NCBI GenBank assembly: GCA_003693705.1
Contig: RBZT01000578.1
Coordinates: 62,001 to 126,000 of the forward strand
Source of the DNA: Polymyxa betae
Taxonomy: Eukaryota > Endomyxa > Phytomyxea > Plasmodiophorida > Plasmodiophoridae
Length of the DNA: 64,000 nt
Direction: 5' to 3'
Shown here: piece after piece, positions 10,037-21,621 of the stretch
Position numbering within the stretch: position 1 is the first letter of the stretch
Layout: each line of letters opens with the position of its first letter
Translations under genes and position numbers: made by a program
The notes under the pieces: model-generated
Told to the model about the DNA's origin: nothing
Seen by the model: only the letters and a program-made list of their open reading frames with translations
The model's database searches: none

Positions 10037-12474
10037 ATGGGCCGGGTACAACTTGGTCGTGGTCGATCTCATCGATTGATATTACCACAATCATTAAAGG
10101 ATGAAGTTGCTGATGTCGATCAGGACAGATTTGGTGCAGAGGCGTCTTCAGTTCGTGGTCTAAAACGGGGGAAATCTCGTAAAGAGATTCGTCAGCAGCA
10201 GCGATTACAGAAGAAGCAGAGACGGGCTCAATATAACGAGCGACTTCGGCGCAAACCAACACCGAAATCGGCCGCCGTTGGAAACGCCTCCGACGACGAC
10301 AGTGACGATGATGAGGATGTCATGGAGCCTATTGAAGACGACGATATCGTCGAGGTGGTCCAGAAGCCGCCGCCGAAGAAGAAGAGATCAAAGGCGATGG
10401 AAGAAATCGATCAGGAAATTTTCGAACTTGAAAAGAAACTTGGCGGTGACGGTGACAAACTTCGCCGTGAACTGGATGATGACGGGCTCCTGGACCTGTA
10501 CGACGCCGTCGACGGGGTCCTGTCATCGGGCGCCGCCGCCGCCGACGACCGCAACGCCTTCATTGATAGCGAGGAGGAGGAGGCCCGAACCGAACAGTTC
10601 CGGATCAAGGCCGAGATCCGGAAACGGAAACAGGCGCAGCTGTACGGGGCCGGTACGCCCGACGTCGCCGCCGATGACGCCGACGCCGACACTGGGAAGT
10701 ACGTGCCGCCCGCCCTGCGTGAATCGGCCGGCGAGATCCATGTCCGCAAGGGTCTAACACGGACTGTCGTGGGCCAGCTCAACCGTCTATCGGAATCGAA
10801 TCTCGAACCTATCATGAACTCGATCAAGGTAACGTTGGGGTGTGTGGTTGAAAACCCTCAAACCCTAACCCCTAGCGCTAGGTTCTGTTTGATCGACACC
10901 CGCGTGGTGTTCTGACCGAGATCATCACTGATTGTATCATACAGCTATGCTGTGGATTTGATACAATAGCACCACCTATATCTATATCATTATCAGGTCT
11001 TATTACTGGACTCAATATTGAGGTGGGATCCGAACTCGGCGCCATCTTCTGTGAACGTCTGGCGCGAGCCTTCCAGACGTCATACACGGCGGCCGACCCG
11101 AAACCATCTCTGAATCTGGCCCGATTCGTATCGAATCTGTACACATTCCAGATGGTATCATCCGCTATGATCTATGATCTGATTCGCACCTTCATCTCCT
11201 CATTTACTGAGCTCGATATCGATCTGATTCTCGCTCTGATATCAACCTGTGGTCTGCAATTACGTCGTGATGATCCCGGAGCTCTCAAGGCGATCATATT
11301 ACAGATTCAGGCCAAGACCGCCAGTATTACAGCCACATCCAGAACCGCCTTCGTTCTCGACCTGATCTACGACCTGAAGAACAACAAGCCAAGGCAGATG
11401 AGCGGTCAGCTCGACGCCCTTCGTGCATGGATTCGACAACGATTCCCGGATAGCGACAAGGCCCAGATTCGCGTGGGCTGGCACGACCTGCTGAACTCGG
11501 ACAAAACAGGACGATGGTGGCTAGTCGGATCTGCATGGAAAGGTCGGCAGACAACATTCAGTGGGGAGAAGAGCACGGTCGATCATATTCAGGTTTGGGT
11601 TTAGGGTTTTAGGGTTTAGCGTTGTTTGAGCTCTGTTTTTAGGCGGCCGTTGATAACGCTGGTGATCTATTGAAGCTGGCGAAAGCACGACGCATGAATA
11701 CGGATCTACGTCGGGCCGTATTCTGTGTTGTTATGGGTGCTGCTGATTATCTGGATGCATTTGAGAAGATTGTGAGACTGTCTCTGCGACCTCCTATGGA
11801 TAAGGATGTTGTTGCTGTTATATCTGATTGTTGTGCAAATGAGAAGGTGATCCTGCTTATGTATGAGATGGAATGTAGGCTGACTTCATACACAGGCTTG
11901 GAATCCATATTATGGACATCTTTCAGCTAAACTTTGTTCGTATCAGCGAGCATATAAATTCACATTCCAGTTAGGTAAGGCAATTCTCTCGATTTGGGGT
12001 TCCTCTTTTATTACCGTTTGCATTTTACTGATCGCATGACGGATATTTGAGAATTGTTTTGCGACCGATTTAAGATTGCTTCAATATCCATTGACGTCAA
12101 TCTCAGCGTTCTGTGACCTCTACAAGACATTGGCGAAATCGAACCCAAGACAATTATCGAATTTAGCACATTTGCTGGGACATTTAATATCGGAATTCTA
12201 TATCTCTTTATCACATTTGAAGACTATTGATTTCCTATCACTGGATGCAACCGGCACATTGTTCTTTATGGTCATGTTCAAAACTCTATTAAAATCGCCG
12301 AGAGAAACCATCGGTGGGGTATTTCAGCGTATTTCGGCATCATCACAGCTGGAGCCAGTTCGCGATTCAATCGCTTTATTCTTCAGGAGTCATCTTCGTG
12401 ATCAAGGCCTGGATGAGCAGATTGATCTCGCCCAGCGATGTATGGATAGGACTGATGTTTTAGACACATTGTAA
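10037..12474 (+). CDS. NOM1: NOM1/Sgd1 homologue, nucleolar MIF4G-MA3 protein
   Basis: The start MGRVQLGRGRSHRLILPQSL is followed by a basic and then acidic, low-complexity N-terminal region. The MIF4G domain follows: VLFDRHPRGVLTEIITDCII, then ITGLNIEVGSELGAIFCERL, FVSNLYTFQMVSSAMIYDLI, FTELDIDLILALISTCGLQL and RRDDPGALKAI. The diagnostic TGRWWLVGSAWKG block comes next. After a further intron the MA3 domain follows: MNTDLRRAVFCVVMGAADYL, then NEKAWNPYYGHLSAKLCSY (across an intron) and NPRQLSNLAHLLGHLI. NOM1/Sgd1 is a nucleolar protein needed for 18S rRNA processing. In the family it binds a DEAD-box eIF4A-like helicase through MIF4G and targets PP1 to nucleoli. Two introns (10829-10881 and 11593-11642) contain telomere-like repeats. 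Confidence 0.9.
10851..10872. repeat. Telomere-like motif in NOM1 intron 1
   Basis: CCCTAA-type units on the coding strand inside the 53-base intron 10829-10881. Confidence 0.8.
11597..11619. repeat. Telomere-like motif in NOM1 intron 2
   Basis: Three units spaced as GGGTTTA-GGGTTTTA-GGGTTTAG, starting four bases after the 5' splice site of the 50-base intron 11593-11642. Confidence 0.85.
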
Positions 12475-12876
12475 TATTACTCAAAATATTCATCAAATTC
12501 GCAAATATCGGACATAAAGTTCACTCCAATCTACATCTGAACTCAAACCATTTCTCTGCAGGAAACAGAATCCGCGAGCAATCTTGCAACCAAAGGGTTA
12601 TCAATTGCATTCGCTTCACCATTTGAATTGGTATGAAACCGCACCTCTCAATTCACAAAAAACAGTCACGTTGAGAAATGTGCGTGATTAAAAGTCGCGC
12701 AATTTTTGATGGAAGCGCGCAGTTTTTCTCATTTCAGCCTATTCGAGCCATGAGTTAAAGATCAAACCTGGCGTTTGATCCTTCAGAAGCCATCTTTGTT
12801 GTTGACCTGACCGGAGACCCAGAGACCGGCTGGTCTCGTCAGCCCCCCAAGATCCTGATTCACCTCACATATCTAC
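12475..12876. other. Spacer between NOM1 and TAF1
   Basis: About 400 bases with no recognisable coding exon or RNA gene. It lies directly upstream of the TAF1 start and probably includes its promoter. Confidence 0.4.
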
Positions 12877-15800
12877 ATGGCATATAATGCCGATAGTGAT
12901 TCGGAAGCGTCGTCATGCTCGTCTGGGGGCGCCGGAGGCGGCTTCGTCTGGGGCAATGTCGACAGCACCGGTGCTTTAGAATACGAAGAGAAATCGCGCT
13001 ATCCTGGTATCCTCTCTTACTGATTTTTTCGTGACCTCTGACACAACATTGGTAGCCGAACTACGTGATAATATGGACGATAGCTCGGTGGCTCGCGATA
13101 TCTCCACCAATATTATGAAATCACGAAGCAATCCATCCGAAGGTTCGATGGCGGCAGCGTCGGCTTCGGCTGTTGGTCCGGTTCTATTCCATGACGATTA
13201 TGAACTGGCGCAACGAGCTCGGAATCCGGCTGAATCCAGCGACAGCGAAGATTTCGACGCCGACGATGACGTCATGCCTGTACCTCAGCCGGTGTCGAAC
13301 TTCTTACCTTCATCTCCGGTTTTCATGCCGACGATCACCACCACAACGACCGCCTTCAAACCCAGTCGCGAAGTCGCTCCCGTCTCCAAACCGGCGGGCT
13401 TCAACCCGTTGCCAGTTTTGGGCAGAGACGCCGATGGATCCGAAATTTTGAAGTTTTCGGATATGTACATTGGTGGCGTCGAGCCTTTTATTGAAGGACT
13501 TCTGGTCACACGTCCCATCAAAAAGCTCAGCGTTGCTCCTGAAGGGATTCCAACACATTGGAGGTCAGCTGGAGATGAGGCGGTTTTCTTGGATCCGAGA
13601 AGCGGCGATATTCGCTTAATCGATGTACTGAGATTTATCTGTCAACCGGCCGCTGAACAACAGGTGCCATTCTTTTCGGAGAAGTTCGAGGTCGGTCAGG
13701 TCGTACACCGCTCTGTCGATGGCTTTGATCTCAATGCTCAACTTGACGACTCTACATTCACTCTGGTCGAGCAATTATTATGGGAGAATCAGATCAACTG
13801 GGTCGGTGCAGACCCGGCACCCCAGCCTAACCCGCCATCGCCTGCTCATAGCACTTCATCTCAAACCAATATTGAGACTGCTCCTCAACCGCCTATGGAT
13901 ATTGATTTGGCATGCGATTTGGTCGCTACAAAACCGCCTTCTGTCTCCAATAAGGGCGACTCAATTCCGGTGAATCGATCGGCGATTCGTCTTGTCCTAA
14001 AACGAGGCCAGAGGAGAAGGTCGCCAGCACTGTTGGCCGCTCCCAGTAAGAGTCGCGATCTGGTGCCATTCTTTCCGATTCGAGATCCGGATGCTAAATA
14101 TCGGGGAATCGCCCTTGAACGAGACCGCCTTTGTCCAGTACGAAGATTCAATTTTGATTTCGAGAGCATGTCCTGGCTTGATACAATTGTCTGGGATGAA
14201 TCGGTTCCGAGACGGCCGTCGCTTCTCACATCTCTCATTCTTGATGAAAATGACGATAATATGGTGTTCGGAATGGACAATTCCACCGAGCAGAGAGAGG
14301 CGACCGGCGCGCAAACCGATTCCTTTAATCGATTCAACCTGTCGAAGGACGGCTCCGACCTGTATAAGAAGGCGGACACGGAGGAACGCGCGATCGTCGG
14401 TCGGGCCGCGGTCCAGCACGCCTTGTTCGCTCAAGAATTGTCACGGGTATGCTATTTCCACCTCATCGTCATACCAATCCTAACCGGCTGTATAATCAGC
14501 CTATTTATAAATCGTATTTCACCGAGGAGGAATTACGATGGTTCCATCGTCCTCGTGCTCGTCTGGAATCAGCCTATATTCTATCAAGGCTGGTAGATAA
14601 GACTAAACCCACCGAGTCGTCCAACGCCAGGAAATACGTCCCAAAGAAGGAATCCGAACTGAGCGGCCGCGATGGTCGGGTCATCCTCGCCGAATATGTT
14701 GAGGAGCATCCGCCATTGATCGCTAACATCGGAATGGCCAGCGAATTGATCACTTTCTATCGTCAAAAGGTGCCCAATGTTTCCTTGTTTGCTGTTTATT
14801 CTTGATGAACCACCTTGTTAGACTCATGATGATACCTTCAAACCCACAGTTAATGACGGAGTTGTAAAAATCTTGAATCCCGAGAAGGATGACGAGTCCC
14901 CATTCATCGCTGATGTTCGCTGTGGTTCTGCTGTATCAAGTATGAATTGTAATATGTTCGCGGCGCCCATGTTCGAACATCAGGTTCGTCATGCACAGTC
15001 GCGGTTTGCTCTTTATCCATTGGTTGACTTCAGGTTCAATCTACTGATTTTCTTCTGACACGGAGCGCCAAACGTGCCAACTGGTTCATTCGCGAGATTC
15101 CAGCTCTGTATATCATCGGCCAGATTCAGCCGAAAGTTCAGGTCAAGACGCCAAACGCTCGTGATGCGAACTCAGCTCTTAAAGACATGCTGTCGGTTTT
15201 CATCTACCGCCTGCTTCGGTCAAACCCAAAGTTGAATCATTCCATCGCTCCTGTCATTAAGTCATTAACACACGTGCTTAGGCTGCTCATCGCCGATGTA
15301 TTCGAAGCATTCCCGACACAATCCGAGACGGCAATTCGGGCCAAATTGAAGGAAGTGGCCGATTTCCAACGAGGTGGTCACGAATCCGGATGTTGGATCC
15401 TGAATCCTGAACGCGCCAAACTGCCCTCAATGTCCGCTATTCGCGAGATGGTCACTCCTGAAAACATGTGTGAATATGCCAGTATGAGAGCTGGCCAGCA
15501 TCGCCTTGAAAGTAACGAATTTGATCATCATCCGGGATTCAACTGATCCATAATTTTCCTCTGTAGTCTTGGGCATCGAGGCACTTCTGTTATGGACTCC
15601 TCAACTATCTTCGATCATCAGCAAACTACGATCGGGTTTTTTGAAACGACAGCTTGAATATGTTGAGGAGGAGCTGCAATTGACACCCTGGAATCTGACT
15701 TCCAATTTTGTGTCAGCTCTTCAAGGTCGATGTCTGCTAAAGTTGCAGGGTCCCGGGAATCCATTAGGTCGGGGCGCTGGATTCTCATATATCAAGGCGC

Positions 15801-18294
15801 CGCATCGATTCGAGGCCGACCCGACCGCCCCGAAAATTGCTCCTGCCAAAGCTCTGACGGGAACTGACAAAGTAGAATCATAACGTAACCGTACTGGACC
15901 ATGCTGATGGGTGTATTTAGGATCTTCGGAAATTGAACATGCAGGAGCTGTTCAATGCTTTAGTATCGTTTGGTATTTCAGAGGCGCATGTTAAAGACCT
16001 TCCGCGTTGGAATCGGGTTGGATTGCTCCGTCAGTTATGTTCTGATGCAACATTGAATGGTGAATCGACACAATTTGGACGATTTGCCCGGCAGCAACGT
16101 AACACGAACCGGGTCCAACAGCAGCGCTTTCTGAAGGAGGCCCAGAAGATCTTCATTCGCCAATGCGAAGTGTTGAAGAATCCCGTCCCCGTCAGTCTCG
16201 ACGACAGGTTCGCATTTGCCACTCTCAATGAAAGATGTATCGGATCCAACGTTGGTTTATAGATCGAGTGACGACGAAGCCGATGAATTCGCTGCTGATC
16301 TTGAGGACCTTCTGGAAGATAGGAACGGGTCACTTGATAACAATGACGCCGGAATGCAGAATGAGCAAGCTGAATATGAGAAGTTCATACGCGAGCAGGA
16401 AGAGAAGCGCCGCCATGCCCAGGTATCGCTTCATTCTTCTTGACTTTGACATTGCCAAACGAACATTATTAGACGACTCCTATACCTGGCGACCAGGTCC
16501 CGGAAGGCCATCAGGCTCAAATCGCGATTCCAAATCCGGTTACTGATTCGGCACCGGGCGCTGCAGTTTCCAAGCCGAAAACTATCAAACGACGTCTTCG
16601 CAGACGAGAAGTAATCCCAATCTATCGATTTTGATGAATTGTCTCTGATTGCCATCAGATCATTTGCGATGCGGATGGAGCTGAACGCGAACGAATCACT
16701 TACCTTGACGGTCTGGAATGGATCAAAGCTTATCTCGGTATAATTACTCTTGCATGTTTCTCAATACATCGGTTAATTGTGTGTTTCAGCCGATCAGAAG
16801 GACGGCGGTAATCGCCTCAAAGAACTTGAGGAAAAAACCACATCGGGCGGTCTTGCCGGTCCCAACGCTACTTCCACCGATGCTGCTGCTCCTGGCGCTG
16901 TTTCTGCGAAACCTGGCGAAACCAAACAGGGAGCACGACCGAGAAAAAGGCAAATGGCAACGGAGGCAGTACGACCCTTGAGCCTAACCCTGAACGTTCA
17001 GGTTATTACCGGGTACATCTGGTGTTCGTACAGCACAGAGGCGGTTAAAGGAACTAAGGAATGCTGGAAAGCCTCGTGTGCCGCGAGCTTCACGTCCAAG
17101 ACCGCCTCGGACTCCGGTTCTGGGCCCGAACGGCAAACCCATGGTCAAGTGCAGCTCGTGTCACCAGTTCGGCCATACAAAGTCGAATCGGAAATGTCCC
17201 AACCATCCAGATCACATGGTCTTAAAGGTGACAGATCAGGAATCGAAGGTCACTCTCAGCATCGCTAAGGTTGCATCTCTCTCTAACGATGTTATGGCAT
17301 CAATGCTGATCGTCATGTTAGGTTCCCACTCCGAAACGGAATAGTGGCGAAATGGAGAGTTTGAAACCGGGCGCTGCCGCCGATGGCGAACAGCCGAAAC
17401 CTGCGCCTTCACAATCGCTGAACTCATCGTCGAAGAAAAAGAAGAAACGCGATCGACCGGCTCCGTCCGACAATGCCGATTCTGAGGCTGAACAGCGCGG
17501 GCCGAAACGGCGCGCGTCATTTCGCCGTCGTGGTGATCCGCAAATCACGCTCAGCTCGTTCTTCAACGGGGCTATCGATGCGACCTCGGATGTATTGGGC
17601 GTGCAGACGTTCTGCAAACCAGTCACGGATGATATTGCACCAAATTACTCCAAAATCGTCAAGAATCCTATGTGCTTGGATCTCCTGAAGCAAAAGGTTC
17701 GGTGCCTCATGGCATTTGAGTCTCATCAAATTGAACTGTTCGACGCTATAGGTCCGAAACTGTGAGTACACATCGTGTGCGCAATTCGTCGCTGATCTCG
17801 ACCTAATCCGGTCCAATTCGGCACTGTATAATGGGCCAGAGAACGTCCTCACTGTTCACGCCACCATCGTTGTTGATGCCGCTAAGCGATTCCTAACTAC
17901 GAACGAGAGCGTTATCACCGAGACAGAGCGTCACTTGATCGAGTACCAACAACACCAAAAGCTGCTTTCAAAACTATCCAGCGCTGTCGATACGTTGTGG
18001 ACGCACCAAGATTCGATGTTGTTTAGATTCAATGTCAAGAAGGCCTATGTTCCCGATTATCATTTAAAGATAAAGACGCCGATTAGTTTGGCGACCATGA
18101 AGGAGCGCATTGAACGCGGCGAATACGATTCGCTGCCGGCGTTCCTAAACGATATGAACCTGCTCGTACAGAATGCCGAAACTTACAATGGCATCAATCA
18201 TGCAATTGCCGAGCAGGCCCGTAGGCTACGACAAGCGGCTTTGGAAAAGCTGCACGTCGTACCCGACTCCGAACCTGTAATAATAATAGAATAA
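12877..18294 (+). CDS. TAF1: TAF1, largest TFIID subunit, with two bromodomains
   Basis: Many exons join in frame. The N-terminus (GGFVWGNVDSTGALE) resembles the TAND-linked GFLFGNV start of TAF1. The central DUF3591/HAT-like region is well preserved: LSGRDGRVILAEYVEEHPP, NIGMASELITFYR, SPFIADVRCGSAVSSMNCNM, RANWFIREIPALYIIGQ, FPTQSETAIRAKLKEVADFQ, MVTPENMCEYASMRAGQHRL and WNLTSNFVSALQGRCLLKL. A zinc knuckle follows (CSSCHQFGHTKSNRKC). The first bromodomain is split by an intron (NYSKIVKNPMCLDLLKQ, then FVADLDLIRSNSALYNGPEN). The second contains DYHLKIKTPISLATMKERI and DMNLLVQNAETYNG. TAF1 is the scaffold of TFIID at Pol II promoters; bromodomains read acetyl-lysine, and the asparagine of each YNG motif is conserved. 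It appears complete and intact. Confidence 0.95.
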
Positions 18295-18383
18295 GTTTAT
18301 TAATTAGATTCGTTGAATCAAGGTACACGGTGCGTTCGCTCGATATAAAATATCTACCGGTTGTCATCGTCGTCGAAAAATCG

Positions 18384-19994
18384 ATGCCGGCGCCCAACAA
18401 CCGTTTCGATCCGCAATGGGTGGAGTTGATGCCGGAGGCGGGTCGTGCATGGCTCCAGCATGTCGTACTGGGCCTGGTTTTACTGCACCAGAACCAATAT
18501 AATTACTGGATTGAGGTATCCAGCGCTCTTCAGCATCTCAACAATAGCGATCTCACAACCAAGAAACCCGCTTCGGAATCGAAGATCGCTTCGGCGGTGT
18601 CGAAACCGTCACCCGAGCCGAAGATCGCTGTAACATCTCAGAAACCGTCCACCGAATCGAAAGTAGCAGCAGAATTGACGTCGGTTGATGTCGATGAGAA
18701 ATCGTCGAAGAAGGACGGCGGCGGGTTCCTTGTGAAACTGTTCAATCGGAAAGGTCGAGATCGTGATGAAGTCCCTGAACATTTATTACAGCCGGATGAA
18801 GCAGATCAGTTAAACAATATGACAATGGATAGACCCGGGTTTCATAAAACAAGAGTTCGTCATCCAAGGAAGAGTCTCACATCGCCGCTTTTCACATCGC
18901 CGCCGAAACCAGCGCCGGCGTCCTCGCCATCCCCGACCCTGGTTGTCAACAAATCCTCGGATATGGACGATATATCGGACGATGGTTCATTCGACGGTCT
19001 CGATAAAGACATGATGCCGGCGACCTCGAAGACAACCAACGGCGAACCTATTGAGCCCATGGTTGACGATCCTGTTCCTCTATCTGCGCCTATACCGCCG
19101 TCGTCATCACAGCAGGAATCAATGTCGTTCAGTCGGTCATCTCCAGAGTCCAACGGATCTGTCAAGAAGCCCGAGCCCGAACGTGTCGTCACACTCGAAA
19201 CAACCACGACGAAATTGGTCAAGAATTCGTCGGAGAAGTCGACGGCGAAGCCTCGTCCGCCGCCCCAATCGATGGGCGATGGATCCAATCAGGTTGCGGA
19301 TCAGAAAGGCGATCAGAGGCAACAGACTCAAGAATCGATTGAGATCGTTGCGAAATCGGTGAAAGATGACGCCGCTCCCAGGAAGCCACGCCCGCCATCC
19401 GGGCCACCACCACAACCCGCCAGTGACGCCGCCGCCGGGGCCAGTACGCCCCAGCCGGATGCAGCGAACCAGAAAGCACGACAACCCGAATCAGTGAAGG
19501 ACGGCGCCGATCCTGTGAAGAAACCGCGGCCGCCGCCCGGTCCACCACCGGCCAATGCGATGGCGCCGATCAAGGCGACCGAGAACGAGCCGGAGAAAGG
19601 CGCCGCTGCTGGGAAGCCGCTGCCGCCAACGTCGGCGTCCACGAGACCTGCTCAGGTCGAGCCGGAGAAGATGAAGCCAGCGACAAGTTCAAAGTCGAAG
19701 GTGAAAGACGATCAAGATGAGGAGAGATATCGAGGTGGATCTAGACCACCAATGCCTATCATGACGAAACCGCCATCACGTCCGAAAGCGGTAGAGTCGG
19801 AGTCGGCACAGACAGATTCGACGCCGTCGTCAGCGACATCTCCGAAACCGATGCGAATCGGAATGGTGCTGCCGCCCAAGACTGATCTCTCGAATAGGTC
19901 ATTCAGTGCCGTCTGTAGCGAATGTGATTGTAAAGAGTTCGCTCTAAACCCGTTCAAACCTGGTTCTTGTAATAATTGCTTTCATAAACATTGA
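18384..19994 (+). CDS. Proline-rich disordered protein with C-terminal Cys/His motif
   Basis: A single exon of about 536 residues with first in-frame ATG at 18384. The N-terminus is a short folded-looking segment (NNRFDPQWVELMPEAGRAWL, then HVVLGLVLLHQNQYNYWIEV). The middle is long, low-complexity K/S/P/E sequence with repeated SH3-ligand-like blocks: KPRPPSGPPPQP, KKPRPPPGPPP, KPRPPPQ. The last 26 residues hold a cysteine/histidine pattern, C-x2-C-x-C then C-x2-C-x2-H-x-H, that could bind zinc. I do not recognise the family. Repeated PRPPPGPPP runs suggest binding of SH3, WW or profilin-type domains, for example in cortical actin or signalling. It lies 90 bases downstream of TAF1 on the same strand. 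Confidence 0.68.
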   Translation: MPAPNNRFDPQWVELMPEAGRAWLQHVVLGLVLLHQNQYNYWIEVSSALQHLNNSDLTTKKPASESKIASAVSKPSPEPKIAVTSQKPSTESKVAAELTSVDVDEKSSKKDGGGFLVKLFNRKGRDRDEVPEHLLQPDEADQLNNMTMDRPGFHKTRVRHPRKSLTSPLFTSPPKPAPASSPSPTLVVNKSSDMDDISDDGSFDGLDKDMMPATSKTTNGEPIEPMVDDPVPLSAPIPPSSSQQESMSFSRSSPESNGSVKKPEPERVVTLETTTTKLVKNSSEKSTAKPRPPPQSMGDGSNQVADQKGDQRQQTQESIEIVAKSVKDDAAPRKPRPPSGPPPQPASDAAAGASTPQPDAANQKARQPESVKDGADPVKKPRPPPGPPPANAMAPIKATENEPEKGAAAGKPLPPTSASTRPAQVEPEKMKPATSSKSKVKDDQDEERYRGGSRPPMPIMTKPPSRPKAVESESAQTDSTPSSATSPKPMRIGMVLPPKTDLSNRSFSAVCSECDCKEFALNPFKPGSCNNCFHKH

Positions 19995-20402
19995 GCTATA
20001 TAACGCCTATGGTAGCGGGCAATCTGTCTCGTGATCTCGACAATTTGAGAGAGGGGATTGCGTCAGCGCAGCCCTCGCATTTTATAGTGCGACAGTGCCA
20101 AGCACCAAAGGTGCGTACATAAGAAAAGGTCCCATAACTGTACTTGGAATTGTTAAGAGTATATAGGTGCCGGGTGATGCCAATGATTCAGTATCTTTTT
20201 GTCGCTAACCGGCATTCGCAAGTCGCCTTTTACTACCTGCGACCGGTTATCGGTAAACTAAGGATTTCTATTAATCCACTTTTTGGAACAACAATGTGGA
20301 TATCTTTAGGATATCTCCACATCATTTCATAATCAAATAGAATTGTTTCTTCCTTCCTTATTTCAGATAATAATAGTCTCATGAACTAACAAGTTGGTAG
20401 TG
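19995..20402. other. Spacer, no gene seen
   Basis: About 400 bases between the proline-rich gene and the broken 7TM locus. Only short, uninformative frames are present. Confidence 0.35.
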
Positions 20403-21005
20403 TCAGAATTCAGGCAATTCATGAAAGTCTGGCGTGGTTGTTGAAAATTTTGGGAATTTGAATAAAAAATATCCTTTCGGGAACTGGTTGGTTAATTCCA
20501 GATGGAACCACGTTGCTACTCCGTTGGGTTTTTCTATTGAGGAATATCTGGGTTTTATTGAGGGTTTCATACTGGAAGTCGAGCCTGGAAAATAACGGAC
20601 ATTGATAGCGAGATCTGTGATCATTGGTAGAATTAAGACTACGACCAGGGCGCCCGGAATATTCGGTGCATCGGCACAGATGTTCAGGGGCAGTACGATG
20701 AAGGTCTCCCATGGCTGTGATCGTCACGATGAGACCAGCCATCTTCCCAATGCGATTAGCTTTTGTTGTATTCAAAGGGATCTGATCTGGGCGTACATAA
20801 CAACAGTGAAGTTCTCTATGAGTGTTATGTTAGATGTGTTTGAGCCAGTTTGATATGAACAGCTGTGTCTCGAGAGACTGAATCTACAATTATTGAATAT
20901 CATGATGGTCCCAGAATAGACGGCAACGTTCACCACAATTATAACCCAAATTATAATGACGTTGAACGACGACTTCCTCGTTCTCCCCGTTTTGATTGTC
21001 TGTAG
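20403..21005 (-). pseudogene. Broken 7TM receptor-like copy
   Basis: On the minus strand, membrane-like segments occur in different frames: FNVIIIWVIIVVNVAVYSG, then RPDQIPLNTTKANRIGKM followed by AGLIVTITAM. After a shift of frame comes TFIVLPLNICADAP with LVVVLILPMITDLAINVRYF. The last segment closely matches LVFVLVLPMLIDFAINIRFF in the intact plus-strand 7TM gene at 21622, and RPDQIPLNTTKANRIGKM aligns with its RSNQIAPDTPRDNLIGNA. No splice pair I can see repairs the shift, and segments matching TM6 and TM7 are absent, so I call it a degenerated paralogue. An unrecognised intron is the alternative. Confidence 0.5.
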
Positions 21006-21621
21006 GTGGTTATTTTGTTGGAATGAAAATTAACTTGTAACATATTTCATTGTAATCTCCAAGTATATATGTATATATAATGGATCAATATATGGATATG
21101 ATTGTTATATGCATTCAATACATGGCATAGCATACCTATACAAAGCACAGTAAACATACCCGTAGACAGTAGAGGGACATGGAGAATGAGCGCTTTCTAT
21201 ATGGGATGTAATGTTAGGTGATTAGGGTTTTTGATTATGGCATTCGTGTACAGAATGGTTAATTGTCAGTGAGGGTTGTCCACTCGCCCTCCCCGTCAAG
21301 ACAACACCAGACAAGACCGCGCATTATTGGTCATACTACAGTACAAGCCTACCACTGCAATGGTCTCATCCATTACTGTATTGATATTGCCTCGTATAAA
21401 TTCGGACTAAAATGACAAACTGGTCATACTACAAGCATATCACGGGTACTGCTATGGTCTCATCCAGCACTGTATTGATATTGCCGCGTATATACACTGA
21501 CTAAAAGGGCTAGGAATTCGCATATCTGCATGTAAATGACTCATTTGTGATCATATCGATTTCCCAATTTCATGTTTGTAAATATCTCTAACCAGATATA
21601 AATCGGACTCGGCCACGTGGA
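21006..21621. other. AT-rich spacer with a tandem duplication
   Basis: Non-coding stretch upstream of the intact 7TM gene. It includes TATATA-rich sequence near 21060-21120, a single TTAGGG-like motif near 21222-21230 and the 93-base duplication listed separately. Confidence 0.5.
21328..21513. repeat. Tandem duplication, two copies of about 93 bases
   Basis: Copies 21328-21420 and 21421-21513 share TGGTCATACTACA, ATGGTCTCATCCA and ACTGTATTGATATTGCC in the same order, with differences between. They lie just upstream of the 7TM gene. Confidence 0.85.

Noticed and set aside
10278-10827. Long overlapping frames in NOM1 (arginine- and serine-rich ORFs on both strands)
   Set aside because: Shadows of the GC-rich acidic and basic low-complexity part of NOM1.
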